Notes: a model not told the origin generated them from the sequence alone. A stretch of 64,000 nt of DNA from G965220075 sp965220075 (GCA_965220075.1 OZ244806.1:2914001-2978000); one strand, 5' to 3'. Shown: positions 41,941 through 50,465, counted from the first letter of the stretch. A program made the numbers and translations.

Positions 41941-42048
41941 CGGCAACTTGGCGGTGGATTGGGCCAGCGATGCACTCGACGCCCTCCACAGAACGCTCTA
42001 TAGTAGTAGAAGTAGAAGAAGAGAGTAGGAGAACTTCGGAGGTTTCGG

Positions 42049-42618
42049 ATGAATTTCCAGATCCACGGCAAGCTGTATCCGATCACGTCAGAAAACGTCC
42101 TAGCCGCCACGCGGGATGTTCAGCCCAACGCCCTCGATGGGCGACACAAGTACTTCGTCACACTTCACGGGCGGCAGTACCCGGTGAAGCAGGTCCTCCA
42201 ACGGGTCACTGGCCTGGCGCCGCTCGTGTTCACATCGCAGTACGCCCTCAGCATCCTTCCCAGGCTGGGGTTCGAGATATCAGAGCGTCCGGATTTGGAG
42301 GTTTACAGCGCTCCGGTACGCGCGCCGAACGCGGGATTTGACAGAGCAGAACTGTCTCCGGAAGCGACTGTGGCCCTGGACGCGACCGATGACAGCCAGG
42401 AAGTCCTGGAACTGCTGGTGGTGTTCGAGAGCGACGAGGACGGCTGGGAGACGGCGAGCTGTCCCACGCTCCCAGGCTGTCATAGTCAGGGACGGTCGAG
42501 GGACGAGGCACTCGCCAACATACGCGAGGCCATCCGAGGCTACCTGGCGAGCATGCGTGAGCACGGAGACCCTTGGCCCTCCTCATCCGAGTTCCAAGTG
42601 CTGGAAGTGCCGGTGTAG
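42049..42618 (+). CDS. hicB: HicB-type antitoxin with an extra N-terminal domain
   Basis: The ATG at 42049 is preceded by CGGAGG. The 189-residue protein has two parts. Residues ~115-189 are a HicB-like partial RNase H fold: LLVVFESDEDGWETASCPTL, PGCHSQGRSRDEALANIREA and IRGYLASMREHGDP. Residues 1-80 are a separate domain (KYFVTLHGRQYPVKQVLQRV, then TGLAPLVFTSQYALSILPRL) that normal HicB proteins lack. This N-terminal domain has the look of a small DNA- or ligand-binding module. The toxin gene follows with a one-base overlap. TATAGT at 41999 is a possible -10 box. HicB neutralises HicA and usually represses its own operon. Confidence 0.8.
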   Translation: MNFQIHGKLYPITSENVLAATRDVQPNALDGRHKYFVTLHGRQYPVKQVLQRVTGLAPLVFTSQYALSILPRLGFEISERPDLEVYSAPVRAPNAGFDRAELSPEATVALDATDDSQEVLELLVVFESDEDGWETASCPTLPGCHSQGRSRDEALANIREAIRGYLASMREHGDPWPSSSEFQVLEVPV

Positions 42619-42839
42619 TGCCTCGCCTTCCCGTCATCTCGGGCGACGAGTTCGTGAAGGCGGTCGCCAGGATCGGGTTCGCCTGGAACCGCACGGAGGG
42701 CAGCCACATGATCCTGGTCGGACCGGCGGGCCGCAGGCTCTCGGTCCCCAGGCACAGAGAACTTGGTCGAGGTCTCCTGCGGGCGCTGATCCGAGATAGC
42801 GGCCTGACGCGGGAGGACTTCCTCAGGCTGCTGCGCTGA
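42618..42839 (+). CDS. hicA: HicA-type mRNA interferase toxin
   Basis: The GTG at 42618 shares its first base with the hicB stop and gives 73 residues. The dsRBD-like HicA fold is clear: VISGDEFVKAVARIGFAWNR, the catalytic His in TEGSHMILVGPAGRR, SVPRHRELGRGLLRALIRD and SGLTREDFLRLLR. HicA cleaves mRNA when not held by HicB. A second hicA 3' end lies at 43812-43892. Confidence 0.88.
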   Translation: MPRLPVISGDEFVKAVARIGFAWNRTEGSHMILVGPAGRRLSVPRHRELGRGLLRALIRDSGLTREDFLRLLR

Positions 42840-42980
42840 CTTTGCCCGGCAGGCGGCCCATGCGGTCGGGAGCCCAATAGCGTAGTGTCGCCCGAGGCAG
42901 ACATCGACGGAAGCGCCGTGCCGCTCGATGACGGAACGTAGATGCGCGAATACGCCACAAGCTAAGCCGGAATCTTTATC

Positions 42981-43112
42981 GTGACGACCGTTTCCAATCC
43001 CCACCGCGGCTCCAGCCTGGACGATCTACTGGAAACGGATAGCGTGCTTGCCGAGGCTCAGGCCATCGCAGTCAAGCGCGTTATCGCGTGGCGGACCGGT
43101 AAGGCGATGGCC
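42981..43112 (+). pseudogene. XRE-family antitoxin fragment B (N-terminus)
   Basis: A GTG at 42981 begins a 44-codon piece, MTTVSNPHRGSSLDDLLETD and SVLAEAQAIAVKRVIAWRTG, ending KAMA. The NPHRGSSLDD start is the hallmark of a widespread XRE/HigA-type antitoxin family. After KAMA the frame runs into antisense vapC sequence, so the helix-turn-helix and tail are lost. The break is at the same codon as in fragment A at 41681-41782. Confidence 0.7.
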
Positions 43113-43270
43113 TGTCAGGCTGACTCGATATCGGTGCGGGCGAAGTCGCCGCCCTTGAACAGCAGCGGCTCGCGGGCAGATTCCGCCAGCGCGTAGGCGA
43201 AGCAGTCACCGAAGTTCAGTCCCGCCGGGTGGTTGCCTTTGCCGAATCGCCGCCAGGCCCGGCGCGCGGC
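43101..43270. repeat. 170 bp duplication carrying vapC tail, copy 2
   Basis: This is the partner of 41771-41940. Here the vapC part belongs to an intact gene, so this copy is likely the source or a gene-conversion partner of the truncated one. Confidence 0.85.
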
Positions 43271-43501
43271 CTGCGCATGTTCAGGGGTGACCGGCGCCAA
43301 CTCAATCGCCGCTTCTTCCAGGAAGGAATCAAGCTCATGCCCGGCTGCGGCGCCACTGCGGCTTTCGAGGACGATGGCTGCTTCCAGGTAATTGACGACC
43401 GACATGCGGCACCGCGGAGCTTCCGCTATCGCCGTGTCGTACCGCTCCGCTCCACCTTCGCCGAATAGGATCGTTATGACCGCCGACGTATCGACGATCA
43501 C
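43115..43501 (-). CDS. vapC: VapC-type PIN-domain toxin
   Basis: A GTG start overlaps the vapB stop as GTGA. The 128-residue PIN domain has the four acidic residues in place: D4 (MIVDTSAV), E40 (SVVNYLEA), D99 (LNFGDCFAYALA) and D119 (LFKGGDFARTD). VapC toxins cut specific RNAs, often initiator tRNA or rRNA loops. Its 3' end is duplicated upstream in the window. The stop at 43115 abuts the broken XRE antitoxin fragment on the other strand. Confidence 0.92.
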   Translation of the reverse strand: MIVDTSAVITILFGEGGAERYDTAIAEAPRCRMSVVNYLEAAIVLESRSGAAAGHELDSFLEEAAIELAPVTPEHAQAARRAWRRFGKGNHPAGLNFGDCFAYALAESAREPLLFKGGDFARTDIESA

Positions 43502-43755
43502 TTTGGCAGCCCGCGCTCGTCATATAGGAAATCGCCGTGCTCGACCGCCGACGGCCCGTCGCGCAGCAGCTTGGCGCAGCGCTCTGCGATGGCGCGCATC
43601 TCCCGGAGGCGGGCGTCCACGCCGCGTTGGCGCCTCTCGCGCTCCAGGCGCTCCTCGAGCGCGACCGTGATCGCGCCGGTCATGGTCTCGCCCGTGAGCC
43701 GGGCCAGCTCGCGCGCCAGCCGGCAGGTCTCGTCGTTCTTGATGTTGAGGCTCAT
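43498..43755 (-). CDS. vapB: VapB-type antitoxin
   Basis: From the ATG at 43755 the protein is 85 residues; an upstream Met at 43785 is less likely. The N-terminus MSLNIKNDETCRLARELARL with TGETMTGAITVALEERL is the ribbon-helix-helix-like antitoxin family (Rv0623 type) that pairs with PIN toxins. The rest is a basic helix and an acidic tail (GPSAVEHGDFLYDERGL) that should wrap the toxin. It is translationally coupled to vapC. GAAGG lies upstream of the start. Confidence 0.9.
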   Translation of the reverse strand: MSLNIKNDETCRLARELARLTGETMTGAITVALEERLERERRQRGVDARLREMRAIAERCAKLLRDGPSAVEHGDFLYDERGLPK

Positions 43756-43811
43756 CGGACGCCTTCGGGTAGAAGTGCTGCACATATATCTACCATACGC
43801 CGTCTCCTAAG

Positions 43812-43892
43812 GAACTAGGCGGAGGTCTCCCGCGAGCGCTGATCCGCGACACCGGCCTCACACGGGAGGAGTTCCCAGGGCTGTTGCGCTGA
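43812..43892 (+). pseudogene. hicA 3' fragment
   Basis: Codons read ELGGGLPRALIRDTGLTREE, then FPGLLR and stop, matching the last 26 residues of the intact HicA (ELGRGLLRALIRDSGLTRED...). The rest of the gene, including the catalytic His, is absent. It begins about 55 bp beyond the vapB start codon, so the vapBC operon seems to have landed in or beside a second hicBA locus. Confidence 0.8.
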
Positions 43893-43997
43893 CCAGGCGC
43901 GGCTTACCGCCCCGTGGGCCTGAACGCGCGGGCCGCCGGCTCGTATACCCGGGTGGATCGAGTTGCGAGGTCGCCCAACGCGCGAGGTGGTGGATGG

Positions 43998-44071
43998 ATT
44001 CCGGGTCGAGCCCGGAATGACGGAGCGCGCGCGCACGAGATCCCGGATGGATTGCGGGTCAGGCCCGGGAT
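43998..44071. repeat. pair of short imperfect palindromes
   Basis: ATTCCGGGTCGAGCCCGGAAT (43998-44018, listed in two halves ATTCCGGGTC and GAGCCCGGAAT) and a variant ATTGCGGGTC-AGGCCCGGGAT (44051-44071) are hairpin-forming units 32 bases apart. They look like dispersed intergenic palindromes. They lie in the 312 bp between the hicA fragment and parA, which otherwise shows no gene. Confidence 0.5.
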
Positions 44072-44204
44072 GGCGGAAGGGGCACTGATCAGAATCACCC
44101 GCCGCCGCGCGAATTATGTTGACTCGCCGGGGCAGGTAACCTAGCATTCTGCGCGATATCGCCGCCTGTGGGGGGCCGGAGGGCGGCGCTTCGAGGGTCC
44201 CCCT

Positions 44205-44981
44205 ATGGCCGTGACGATTGTGGTCGCCAACCAGAAGGGCGGGGTTGGCAAAACCACTACCACCGCAAATCTCGCGACGGCGCTGGCACGCCATGGACTG
44301 CGCGTGCTGACCGTGGACGCCGACCCGCAATCGAACTTGAGCTCGGCGTTCGGCGTGGACGGCAAGGTGGACAAGTCGCTGGCGGACGCGCTGCTGCAGC
44401 GAGACATCGACCTTCCGCGCTATCGGGTCCAGGAAGCCAGCGGGGTGACGATCGACATCGTGCCGGCCACGCCCGAGCTGGCCAGCGTGGAGGTTGCCCT
44501 GCAGGCGAAGCTGGGCCGCGAGCTGCGTTTGCGCGAGCACCTGATGCGAAGCGAGCGCGACTATGACTACGTGCTCATCGACACACCGCCCTCGCTCGGC
44601 GTGCTGACACTCAATGCGTTGGTGGCGGCGGAGTGGGTGATCATCCCAACGGAAGCGCGCTTCTTCTCCCTGCAAGGACTCCAGATGCTGAACGAGAGCA
44701 TCGAGGAAGTGACCTACCTCAACCCGCGGCTGCGCGTGCTGGGCATCGTGCTGAGCAAGTTCGACCGGCGGCTGCGGGAGGAGAAGACGGTGGCGGAGTA
44801 TCTGCGCGAGCGCTGGGGCGCGAGCATTTTCGATTCCATCATCCCCACCAACAGCAAGATCCTGGAGACGTCGAGCGCCGGTGTGTCGATCTTCGCGGGC
44901 GACCTCAAGGACCGCGGCACACGCCGGGCAGTGGCGGCCTACGAGGCGTTAGCCGGGGAGGTGCTCAGCCGTGCCGCGTAG
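44205..44981 (+). CDS. parA: ParA/Soj-family ATPase
   Basis: The 258-residue protein is a deviant-Walker ATPase: NQKGGVGKTTTTANLATALA (with the signature first Lys), VDADPQSNLSSAFG, and DYVLIDTPPSLGVLTLNALV. It lacks an N-terminal DNA-binding domain, so it is of the chromosomal Soj type. Soj/ParA acts with ParB in chromosome segregation and interacts with replication and division. No parB follows; instead the gene overlaps ftsZ by 11 bp, so ParA and FtsZ are made from one message. A MinD-type role in placing the division site is an alternative, but the membrane-targeting C-terminal helix typical of MinD is not evident. Confidence 0.88.
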   Translation: MAVTIVVANQKGGVGKTTTTANLATALARHGLRVLTVDADPQSNLSSAFGVDGKVDKSLADALLQRDIDLPRYRVQEASGVTIDIVPATPELASVEVALQAKLGRELRLREHLMRSERDYDYVLIDTPPSLGVLTLNALVAAEWVIIPTEARFFSLQGLQMLNESIEEVTYLNPRLRVLGIVLSKFDRRLREEKTVAEYLRERWGASIFDSIIPTNSKILETSSAGVSIFAGDLKDRGTRRAVAAYEALAGEVLSRAA

Positions 44982-46170
44982 AGAGCATCGCGGGTTCGAT
45001 CCTCAGCGGCCGCGCGACGTGCAGCGCCCGCCCAATCTGGTTCCGCGCATTCTGGCGCAGGACGATCCGCTGCCCGGGCCGGCCTCCGGATTCACCGAGA
45101 TACACGTGCTGGGAATAGGCGGAGCGGGCAACAACGCCATCAACCGAATGGTCGAAGCGGGTGTCAGCGGCGTCGAGTTCATTGCGGTGAACACCGACGG
45201 CCAGGCGCTGGAAAGCTCGGGGGCGGCGCGACGGCTAGTCATCGGACCGCGCGCGACTCGCAACCTGGGCGCCGGCGGCGATCCGCATCTGGGTGAGCGG
45301 GCGGCGCGGGAAAGCAGCGACGAGCTGGCGGAGACCGTGGACGGCGCCGACATGGTGTTCATCGCGGCCGGCATGGGCGGCGGCACCGGCACCGGGGCCG
45401 CTCCCACGGTGGCGGAGATGGCGCGGAACGCCGGCGCGCTGACGGTCGGGGTGGTTACTTTGCCTTTCGCCTTCGAGGGCCGGCGGCGCGCCGAGATCGC
45501 GCGTGAGGGGGTGCGCCAGCTGGCGGAGTGTGTGGACTCCCTGATCGTGGTGCATAACGAAAAGCTGCTAGAGCAGGCCGACGCGCGGCTTAACTTCACC
45601 GACGCTTTCTCGCTCGCCGACGAGATGCTGCTGCATGGAGTGCAGAGCGTCACGGACCTGATTACGACCACGGGCCTGGTGAACGTCGATTTCGCGGACG
45701 TGCGTACGGTGATGGAGCGGGCCGGCGCGGCAATGATGGGACTGGGTCAGGCGTCGGGCAATGAGCGGGCGCGGCGCGCGCTGGAACAGGCCATGCGGAG
45801 TCCGCTGCTGGAGACGTCGATCAATGACGCGCAGGGTGTTCTGCTCAACATCACGTCGTCCGAAGACGTGACGCTGGCGGAAGTGAACCACGCCGCGCAG
45901 CAGATCGCGGAGGCGGTCTCACAAAACGCCAACATCATCTTCGGGTCGGTGATCGACGCGCGCCTGCGTGACACAGTGAGAGTGACGCTGATCGCTACCG
46001 GCACGCGGGCAGACTCCCAGGCGCGGCGGCCCACGCAACGGCGGCGCGGGCGGCAAGCCGGGCGCACGGCGCGGTTGTCCACCCCGCTGCTGGACGAGCT
46101 GGGCGGCGAGGACGATCGAAGCGACGATTCACAGCCGCCCGCGTTCATCAGACGGCGCCGCGGTTCCTAA
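44971..46170 (+). CDS. ftsZ: cell division protein FtsZ
   Basis: A GTG at 44971 gives 399 residues. FtsZ markers are IHVLGIGGAGNNAINRMVEA, NTDGQAL, the tubulin signature GMGGGTGTGAAP, the T7 synergy loop NVDFADVRTVM, and the C-terminal peptide PPAFIRRRRGS that binds FtsA/SepF/ZipA-type anchors. FtsZ polymerises with GTP into the division ring. The N-terminus has an unusual proline/arginine-rich extension of about 40 residues, and the linker before the C-terminal peptide is short and Arg-rich (RRPTQRRRGRQAGRTAR). It is not in a dcw cluster here. Confidence 0.95.
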   Translation: MPRREHRGFDPQRPRDVQRPPNLVPRILAQDDPLPGPASGFTEIHVLGIGGAGNNAINRMVEAGVSGVEFIAVNTDGQALESSGAARRLVIGPRATRNLGAGGDPHLGERAARESSDELAETVDGADMVFIAAGMGGGTGTGAAPTVAEMARNAGALTVGVVTLPFAFEGRRRAEIAREGVRQLAECVDSLIVVHNEKLLEQADARLNFTDAFSLADEMLLHGVQSVTDLITTTGLVNVDFADVRTVMERAGAAMMGLGQASGNERARRALEQAMRSPLLETSINDAQGVLLNITSSEDVTLAEVNHAAQQIAEAVSQNANIIFGSVIDARLRDTVRVTLIATGTRADSQARRPTQRRRGRQAGRTARLSTPLLDELGGEDDRSDDSQPPAFIRRRRGS

Positions 46171-46236
46171 ACCACGCGGGGCCGGCGGCCCGCGGTCCTC
46201 TGCTAGCCTGAACCGAGCGCCGCCGCGGGCATTTGC

Positions 46237-48279
46237 ATGATTCGCACACCGTCTCGCCCCGCCGTCACGCCCGAGCAGGTGGAGCAGATCGCCTGGTGGG
46301 TGACTGATCACGAGCTCGGGCGCATGGCCCAGCCGCCGCACGAAATCGCGCGCCAAGCGCTGAGCCTGCGAAGCGATCGAGGCTTCCGACGCCGCATTGC
46401 GAGCGTGGGCGCGGCCGCGGCCGCGCGGGGCATGACCGCGGCCGCGCTGGCCGCGACGGCGATCCAGCGGCTGGGACACGTGGGCGCGGCCTATCTCGAC
46501 CGCCTGGACCCGGCTCTGCGTCAAGCGGCCACGCGCGATCTTGTGGAATTGCAGGCCGGCGTGGCGCAAGCGCTGCTGCGAGGATACGCGTCCGTTACCC
46601 CTCTGGACGCGAGCCCGACGCGCCGTGAGCAACTGCTGGACGAGACCGTTCGGGCGCTCGACCGCATCAACAGCGCGGTCAATTCTTCGCTGGAGCTCGA
46701 GGAGGTGCTGCGCCTCACGGTGGAGACGGTCGCGGACCTGCTCAAGGTGTCCGAGGTCACCATCTATCTCTACGAGCCCTCGATCGACCGGCTCGTGCTG
46801 CGCGGCACGAAGGCGTTCGAGCCCGCCGCTATCGGACGCACGACGCTGGCGATCGGGGAGGGCTTGATCGGATGGGTGGCGCACATCGGCCAGCCGGTCG
46901 CGGTGCGCGACGTCTGGGCGGACCCGCGGTTCAAGTACGTGCCCGGGATCGGCGAGGAAACGCTGCGCAGCTTCCTGGCGGTGCCGATAGTCCTCTTTAC
47001 CGTCAACCGTCTGATCGGCGCCATAAACGTCGCCTCCACGCAGTTTCGGGACTTCACCAGCGAGGAAGTGCGATTCGCCGAGATAACGGCGGGACAGCTT
47101 GCGATCGCGGTCGAGAACGCGCGTCTGCACCAGCAGACCGATGAGGAGCTGCATCACAAGGTGGAGCAGCTCACTTCGGTCCAAAACCTGGCGCGCACGC
47201 TCGTTTCGAACCTGGATTCACAATCCGTGCTGACACAACTCGCGCGCCAGGCGGCGGAGCTGACCGGGGTGGAGAAAGCGGCGATCTGGCAAATCGACGA
47301 GACCCGCGAGGAGATGCGCGTGGTCGCCACCTACAACATGGGCGCGGCCTACGCCCGGCACACGCTCTCATTAGGGGAGGGGGTAGTGGGCCGGGTGGTG
47401 GCGACGCACGCACCCGTGGTGGTTACCGATGCGTTCGACGACGCGCGTCTGTTGGCGCCGCGCGAACTCATCGAAGAAGAAGGCTACCGCTCGATGTGCA
47501 GCGTGCCCCTGATCGTGGGCGACCACGCGGTGGGGGCTATCAGCCTGTATAGATCCGAGCCGGGCGAGTTCACGCAGGAGCAGACCGACCTGGCTTTCAC
47601 GTTTGGAAACCACGCGGCCATCGCACTGGAGAACGCGCGCCTGTTCGAAGAAGTGCGGCAGGGACTGGAGACCAAATCGCTGCTGCTGCGCGAGATGCAC
47701 CATCGGGTAAAGAACAACATGCAGACCATCGCATCGCTGCTGGGCCTACAGGCGCGCCGCGCACATACCGACGAGGCGGGGGAGCTGCTGCGCCTGAGCG
47801 CCGGGCGTATCGCCGGAATGGCGCGGGTGCACGATCTGCTCTCGGAGGACGACCTGGGCCACACCACGGTTCGGGCCATCGCCGAGGCCATGCTGGACCT
47901 CATGCGCGCGGACCTGAGCGCGAGCGGCGACCGCTTCGAGCTCTCGATCGACGCGGCCGACGTGCAGATATCTTCCGACAAGGCCACGGTGTTCGCCCTG
48001 GTGGTGAACGAGCTGCTCTGGAATGCCGTGCAGCACGGCCTGGAGGGTCGAAGCTCGGGCGCGATCCGGGTCGAGGCGCGCGCCGACGGCTCCAACGTGC
48101 ACGTCTCGGTTATCGACGACGGCGCCGGATTGACGGACGAGTTCATGCTCGATCGTGACATGGGGCTTGGCCTGACCATCGTGCGCAATCTGGTGGAACG
48201 CAATCTGGAGGGCAGCTTCCTGATCCAGCCGCGCGCCGATGGGCCGGGAACCTCGGCAAGCTTCCGATTCGAGCCGTAG
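46237..48279 (+). CDS. GAF-GAF-HisKA_2 sensor histidine kinase
   Basis: The 680-residue protein has no signal peptide or membrane segments, so it is cytoplasmic. After an Ala-rich helical N-terminus (1-125) come two GAF domains (about 140-300 and 315-465, each with IALENARL or VAVENARL at its end), then a HisKA_2 dimerisation domain. The phospho-His is H488 or H489 in LREMHHRVKNNMQTIASLLG. An HATPase domain follows with VVNELLWNAVQHGL, DDGAGL and GLGLTIVRNLV. It resembles PdtaS-type kinases, whose partner is usually an ANTAR RNA-binding regulator; no such gene is nearby. The GAF ligand is unknown. Confidence 0.88.
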   Translation: MIRTPSRPAVTPEQVEQIAWWVTDHELGRMAQPPHEIARQALSLRSDRGFRRRIASVGAAAAARGMTAAALAATAIQRLGHVGAAYLDRLDPALRQAATRDLVELQAGVAQALLRGYASVTPLDASPTRREQLLDETVRALDRINSAVNSSLELEEVLRLTVETVADLLKVSEVTIYLYEPSIDRLVLRGTKAFEPAAIGRTTLAIGEGLIGWVAHIGQPVAVRDVWADPRFKYVPGIGEETLRSFLAVPIVLFTVNRLIGAINVASTQFRDFTSEEVRFAEITAGQLAIAVENARLHQQTDEELHHKVEQLTSVQNLARTLVSNLDSQSVLTQLARQAAELTGVEKAAIWQIDETREEMRVVATYNMGAAYARHTLSLGEGVVGRVVATHAPVVVTDAFDDARLLAPRELIEEEGYRSMCSVPLIVGDHAVGAISLYRSEPGEFTQEQTDLAFTFGNHAAIALENARLFEEVRQGLETKSLLLREMHHRVKNNMQTIASLLGLQARRAHTDEAGELLRLSAGRIAGMARVHDLLSEDDLGHTTVRAIAEAMLDLMRADLSASGDRFELSIDAADVQISSDKATVFALVVNELLWNAVQHGLEGRSSGAIRVEARADGSNVHVSVIDDGAGLTDEFMLDRDMGLGLTIVRNLVERNLEGSFLIQPRADGPGTSASFRFEP

Positions 48280-48303
48280 GGCCGGCAGCCACGGCGCTAC
48301 TCC

Positions 48304-49212
48304 CTAAGCGCGGTCAGGCGCCTCTCGCGGCGCGCGCGGCGCGCCGATGATGACGGCCGCAACACCGGCCAGCGCCACCAGTCCGCCAATCAGCGCATTG
48401 GGGCCCGGAGTCTCGCCAAACATCAGAGCGCTCAGAATCACGCCGCCCGTCACCTCTTGAGCGGTGAGCGCGTTGGGGATCGCGGCGTGAACGCGCCGGA
48501 TGGCCGCATTCAGCAGGGTGTGGCCGATGGCCATCGGCGCCAGACCCAGCGCAAGCGTGGCGGCGATCGACACGCCATTCAAATGCGCGGCGTCAAAGGC
48601 GACCATAGCGCCCGGCAGCGAAAACACGGTCGACCATGCGTAGACGCCCGTAACGTAGGTGAGGAGGGATCCGCGGCGGCGCAGGGCGCGGCCGGACACG
48701 ACGTAAGCGCTCAAGGCGACAGCGGACCCCAGCGCGGCCAAGTCGCCCAAGACCCGCTCACGCGTCCATTCCGGCTCGAAACCCGTGAGCACGCCTATGC
48801 CGGTCAGCGCGGCCAGCACGCCGAGCATCTGCGTGCGCCGCGACGGCTCGCGCAGGAAGAGCCGCGACGCGAGCAATACGAGGATCGGGGACGTGTACAC
48901 GATCGAGAGGGCGTGGGCGGCCGTGGTTGTCTGGGCGGCGAACGTGAACAGATAGAAGTGCAGATAGAGGACGGCGCCGAGTGCGGCGGCCTCCGGGCGC
49001 AGCAAGCTGCGCAGCGATTGGCGCATGGCCAGCGCGGTGAGCGCCACGGCGGCGGCGGCGACCAGCAGGCGGCCGAACGTGACCTCAGCGGCGGAAGCGG
49101 GCAGCGCCAGCCGCGACAGGGGAGCGCCGAGCGAGAAAGTGGCGGCGGCGATCACGCTCATGACCACGGCGGGCCACGTGCTCTTGTGTCCTATACGCCG
49201 ATTCCCGTTCAC
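48304..49212 (-). CDS. EamA/DMT-family transporter
   Basis: The GTG at 49212 overlaps the preceding flippase stop as GTGA. The 302-residue protein shows ten hydrophobic segments in two similar halves, the EamA repeat; each half has the pattern seen in FGRLLVAAAAVALTALAMR and in LALGLAPMAIGHTLLNAAIR. The drug/metabolite exporter family moves metabolites or lipid-linked sugars through the inner membrane. Being coupled to a flippase gene hints at a glycan-related substrate, but this is inference. Confidence 0.8.
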   Translation of the reverse strand: MNGNRRIGHKSTWPAVVMSVIAAATFSLGAPLSRLALPASAAEVTFGRLLVAAAAVALTALAMRQSLRSLLRPEAAALGAVLYLHFYLFTFAAQTTTAAHALSIVYTSPILVLLASRLFLREPSRRTQMLGVLAALTGIGVLTGFEPEWTRERVLGDLAALGSAVALSAYVVSGRALRRRGSLLTYVTGVYAWSTVFSLPGAMVAFDAAHLNGVSIAATLALGLAPMAIGHTLLNAAIRRVHAAIPNALTAQEVTGGVILSALMFGETPGPNALIGGLVALAGVAAVIIGAPRAPREAPDRA

Positions 49213-50465
49213 TCCACGGCCGGCACGCGCGGGCTGCGCGCCGCCCGCAGGGCCCGCCGCAGCTGCAGCGCGGTTGGAATGCCTGTTACCACCGCCAGCG
49301 TAAGGCCGCCTAGCACCAGGACCTGCGCGAACTCAATCGCCGAATCCGCCCACAGGACGTAGGCCAGAGTCTGTGCCACGCTGGCGGGCAAGACCGCCAG
49401 CCAGACCCGATGGCGGCCCGCCGCAATCAGGACGTAGGTCAGCAACAGCGCGGCGGTGAGGCAGGCCGATCCGGCCAGATATGTCTGCATGAGCGCGGGG
49501 TCTTGTGCGTAGCGTGATCCCACCAGCAGCAGGTGCAACAGCCCCGGCAGAGCCGCCCCAACCGCCAGCACGCCACCCAGCAGGACCGCAAGCGCGCCGA
49601 AGGTCCCGAGCACCAGCGTTCGATCGAACGAGCGCGACGCGAACATCTCCCGAAACCTCGGCAGTGCCAGCAGGCTGAGCACGAATCCGGCCCAAAACAT
49701 GATGCGTCCGGCCAAGGCGGCCGCCGCATACGCCTCCAGCTGCTCGCCTGGAAGCTGAGCATTGGCCACCACCACATCAATCGCCTGCACGCCAAAGACA
49801 CCGAACGCAGCCCACGCGGCCGGCGTCTGCTCACGCAACACGTGCCACAGATGCGTGCTCGCAACGCGCCCGCCGGCGCCGCGCGGCCGGAGCCACCAAA
49901 CGGCGAGACCTAGCGCCCCGGCGTAGCCAATGGTGAAGCCGGCCGCCGCGCCGGCGACCCCCAAGCCCAGCGCGACCAGCCCGCCCGCCACGGCCAGACG
50001 AAGCGCGGCTTCACTCAGCATCACCATCCCCAAGCGTGCGAAACGTTGCGTGCCCTGGATTGCCCCACGCATCGCCGAGAGGCCCAGAGACAGCACGAGC
50101 CCGACCGCCAGCCACATCACTACCCATACGCCCTCGAAACCGAACAAGTCCTGCAGGCCGGACGCGAAAACGAAGAAAAGCACGGCCACCACTGAAGCCG
50201 CGGCGGCGGCGGTCAGCCCCGCTCGAAGGACGAACCCCCATACGTGCCCGTACCCGGCCCGATCCACGATGCGCCCGGTCCCGACTGCCACCGCGGCCTG
50301 GAATGCGTTGCCCGGGAACAGCAGGATCGCGATGAAGGACACGATGGCCAGCACGATGGCGTATTCACGCGGCTCCAGCAGCCGCGCCATCGTGAGCTGA
50401 TAGACGTAGGCGAGCGCGTTGGCCCCGATCGCGAGCGCGCCAAACCAGATCGATTGCCGCCACAT
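49209..50465 (-). CDS. polysaccharide flippase-like membrane protein
   Basis: This 418-residue, roughly 12-helix protein begins IWFGALAIGANALAYVYQLT and ARLLEPREYAIVLAIVSFIA, the typical first two helices of the Wzx-like export family. Like the protein at 16411-17736 it is Ala/Leu/Gly-rich with few charged residues in helices. Its start is divergent from a GT2 glycosyltransferase gene and its stop overlaps the EamA transporter, consistent with a lipid-linked glycan export unit. Confidence 0.75.
   Translation of the reverse strand: MWRQSIWFGALAIGANALAYVYQLTMARLLEPREYAIVLAIVSFIAILLFPGNAFQAAVAVGTGRIVDRAGYGHVWGFVLRAGLTAAAAASVVAVLFFVFASGLQDLFGFEGVWVVMWLAVGLVLSLGLSAMRGAIQGTQRFARLGMVMLSEAALRLAVAGGLVALGLGVAGAAAGFTIGYAGALGLAVWWLRPRGAGGRVASTHLWHVLREQTPAAWAAFGVFGVQAIDVVVANAQLPGEQLEAYAAAALAGRIMFWAGFVLSLLALPRFREMFASRSFDRTLVLGTFGALAVLLGGVLAVGAALPGLLHLLLVGSRYAQDPALMQTYLAGSACLTAALLLTYVLIAAGRHRVWLAVLPASVAQTLAYVLWADSAIEFAQVLVLGGLTLAVVTGIPTALQLRRALRAARSPRVPAVE

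Noticed and set aside
41769..42110. Minus-strand frame as a separate protein
   Set aside because: It is out of frame with the vapC fragment lying there and has no family resemblance.
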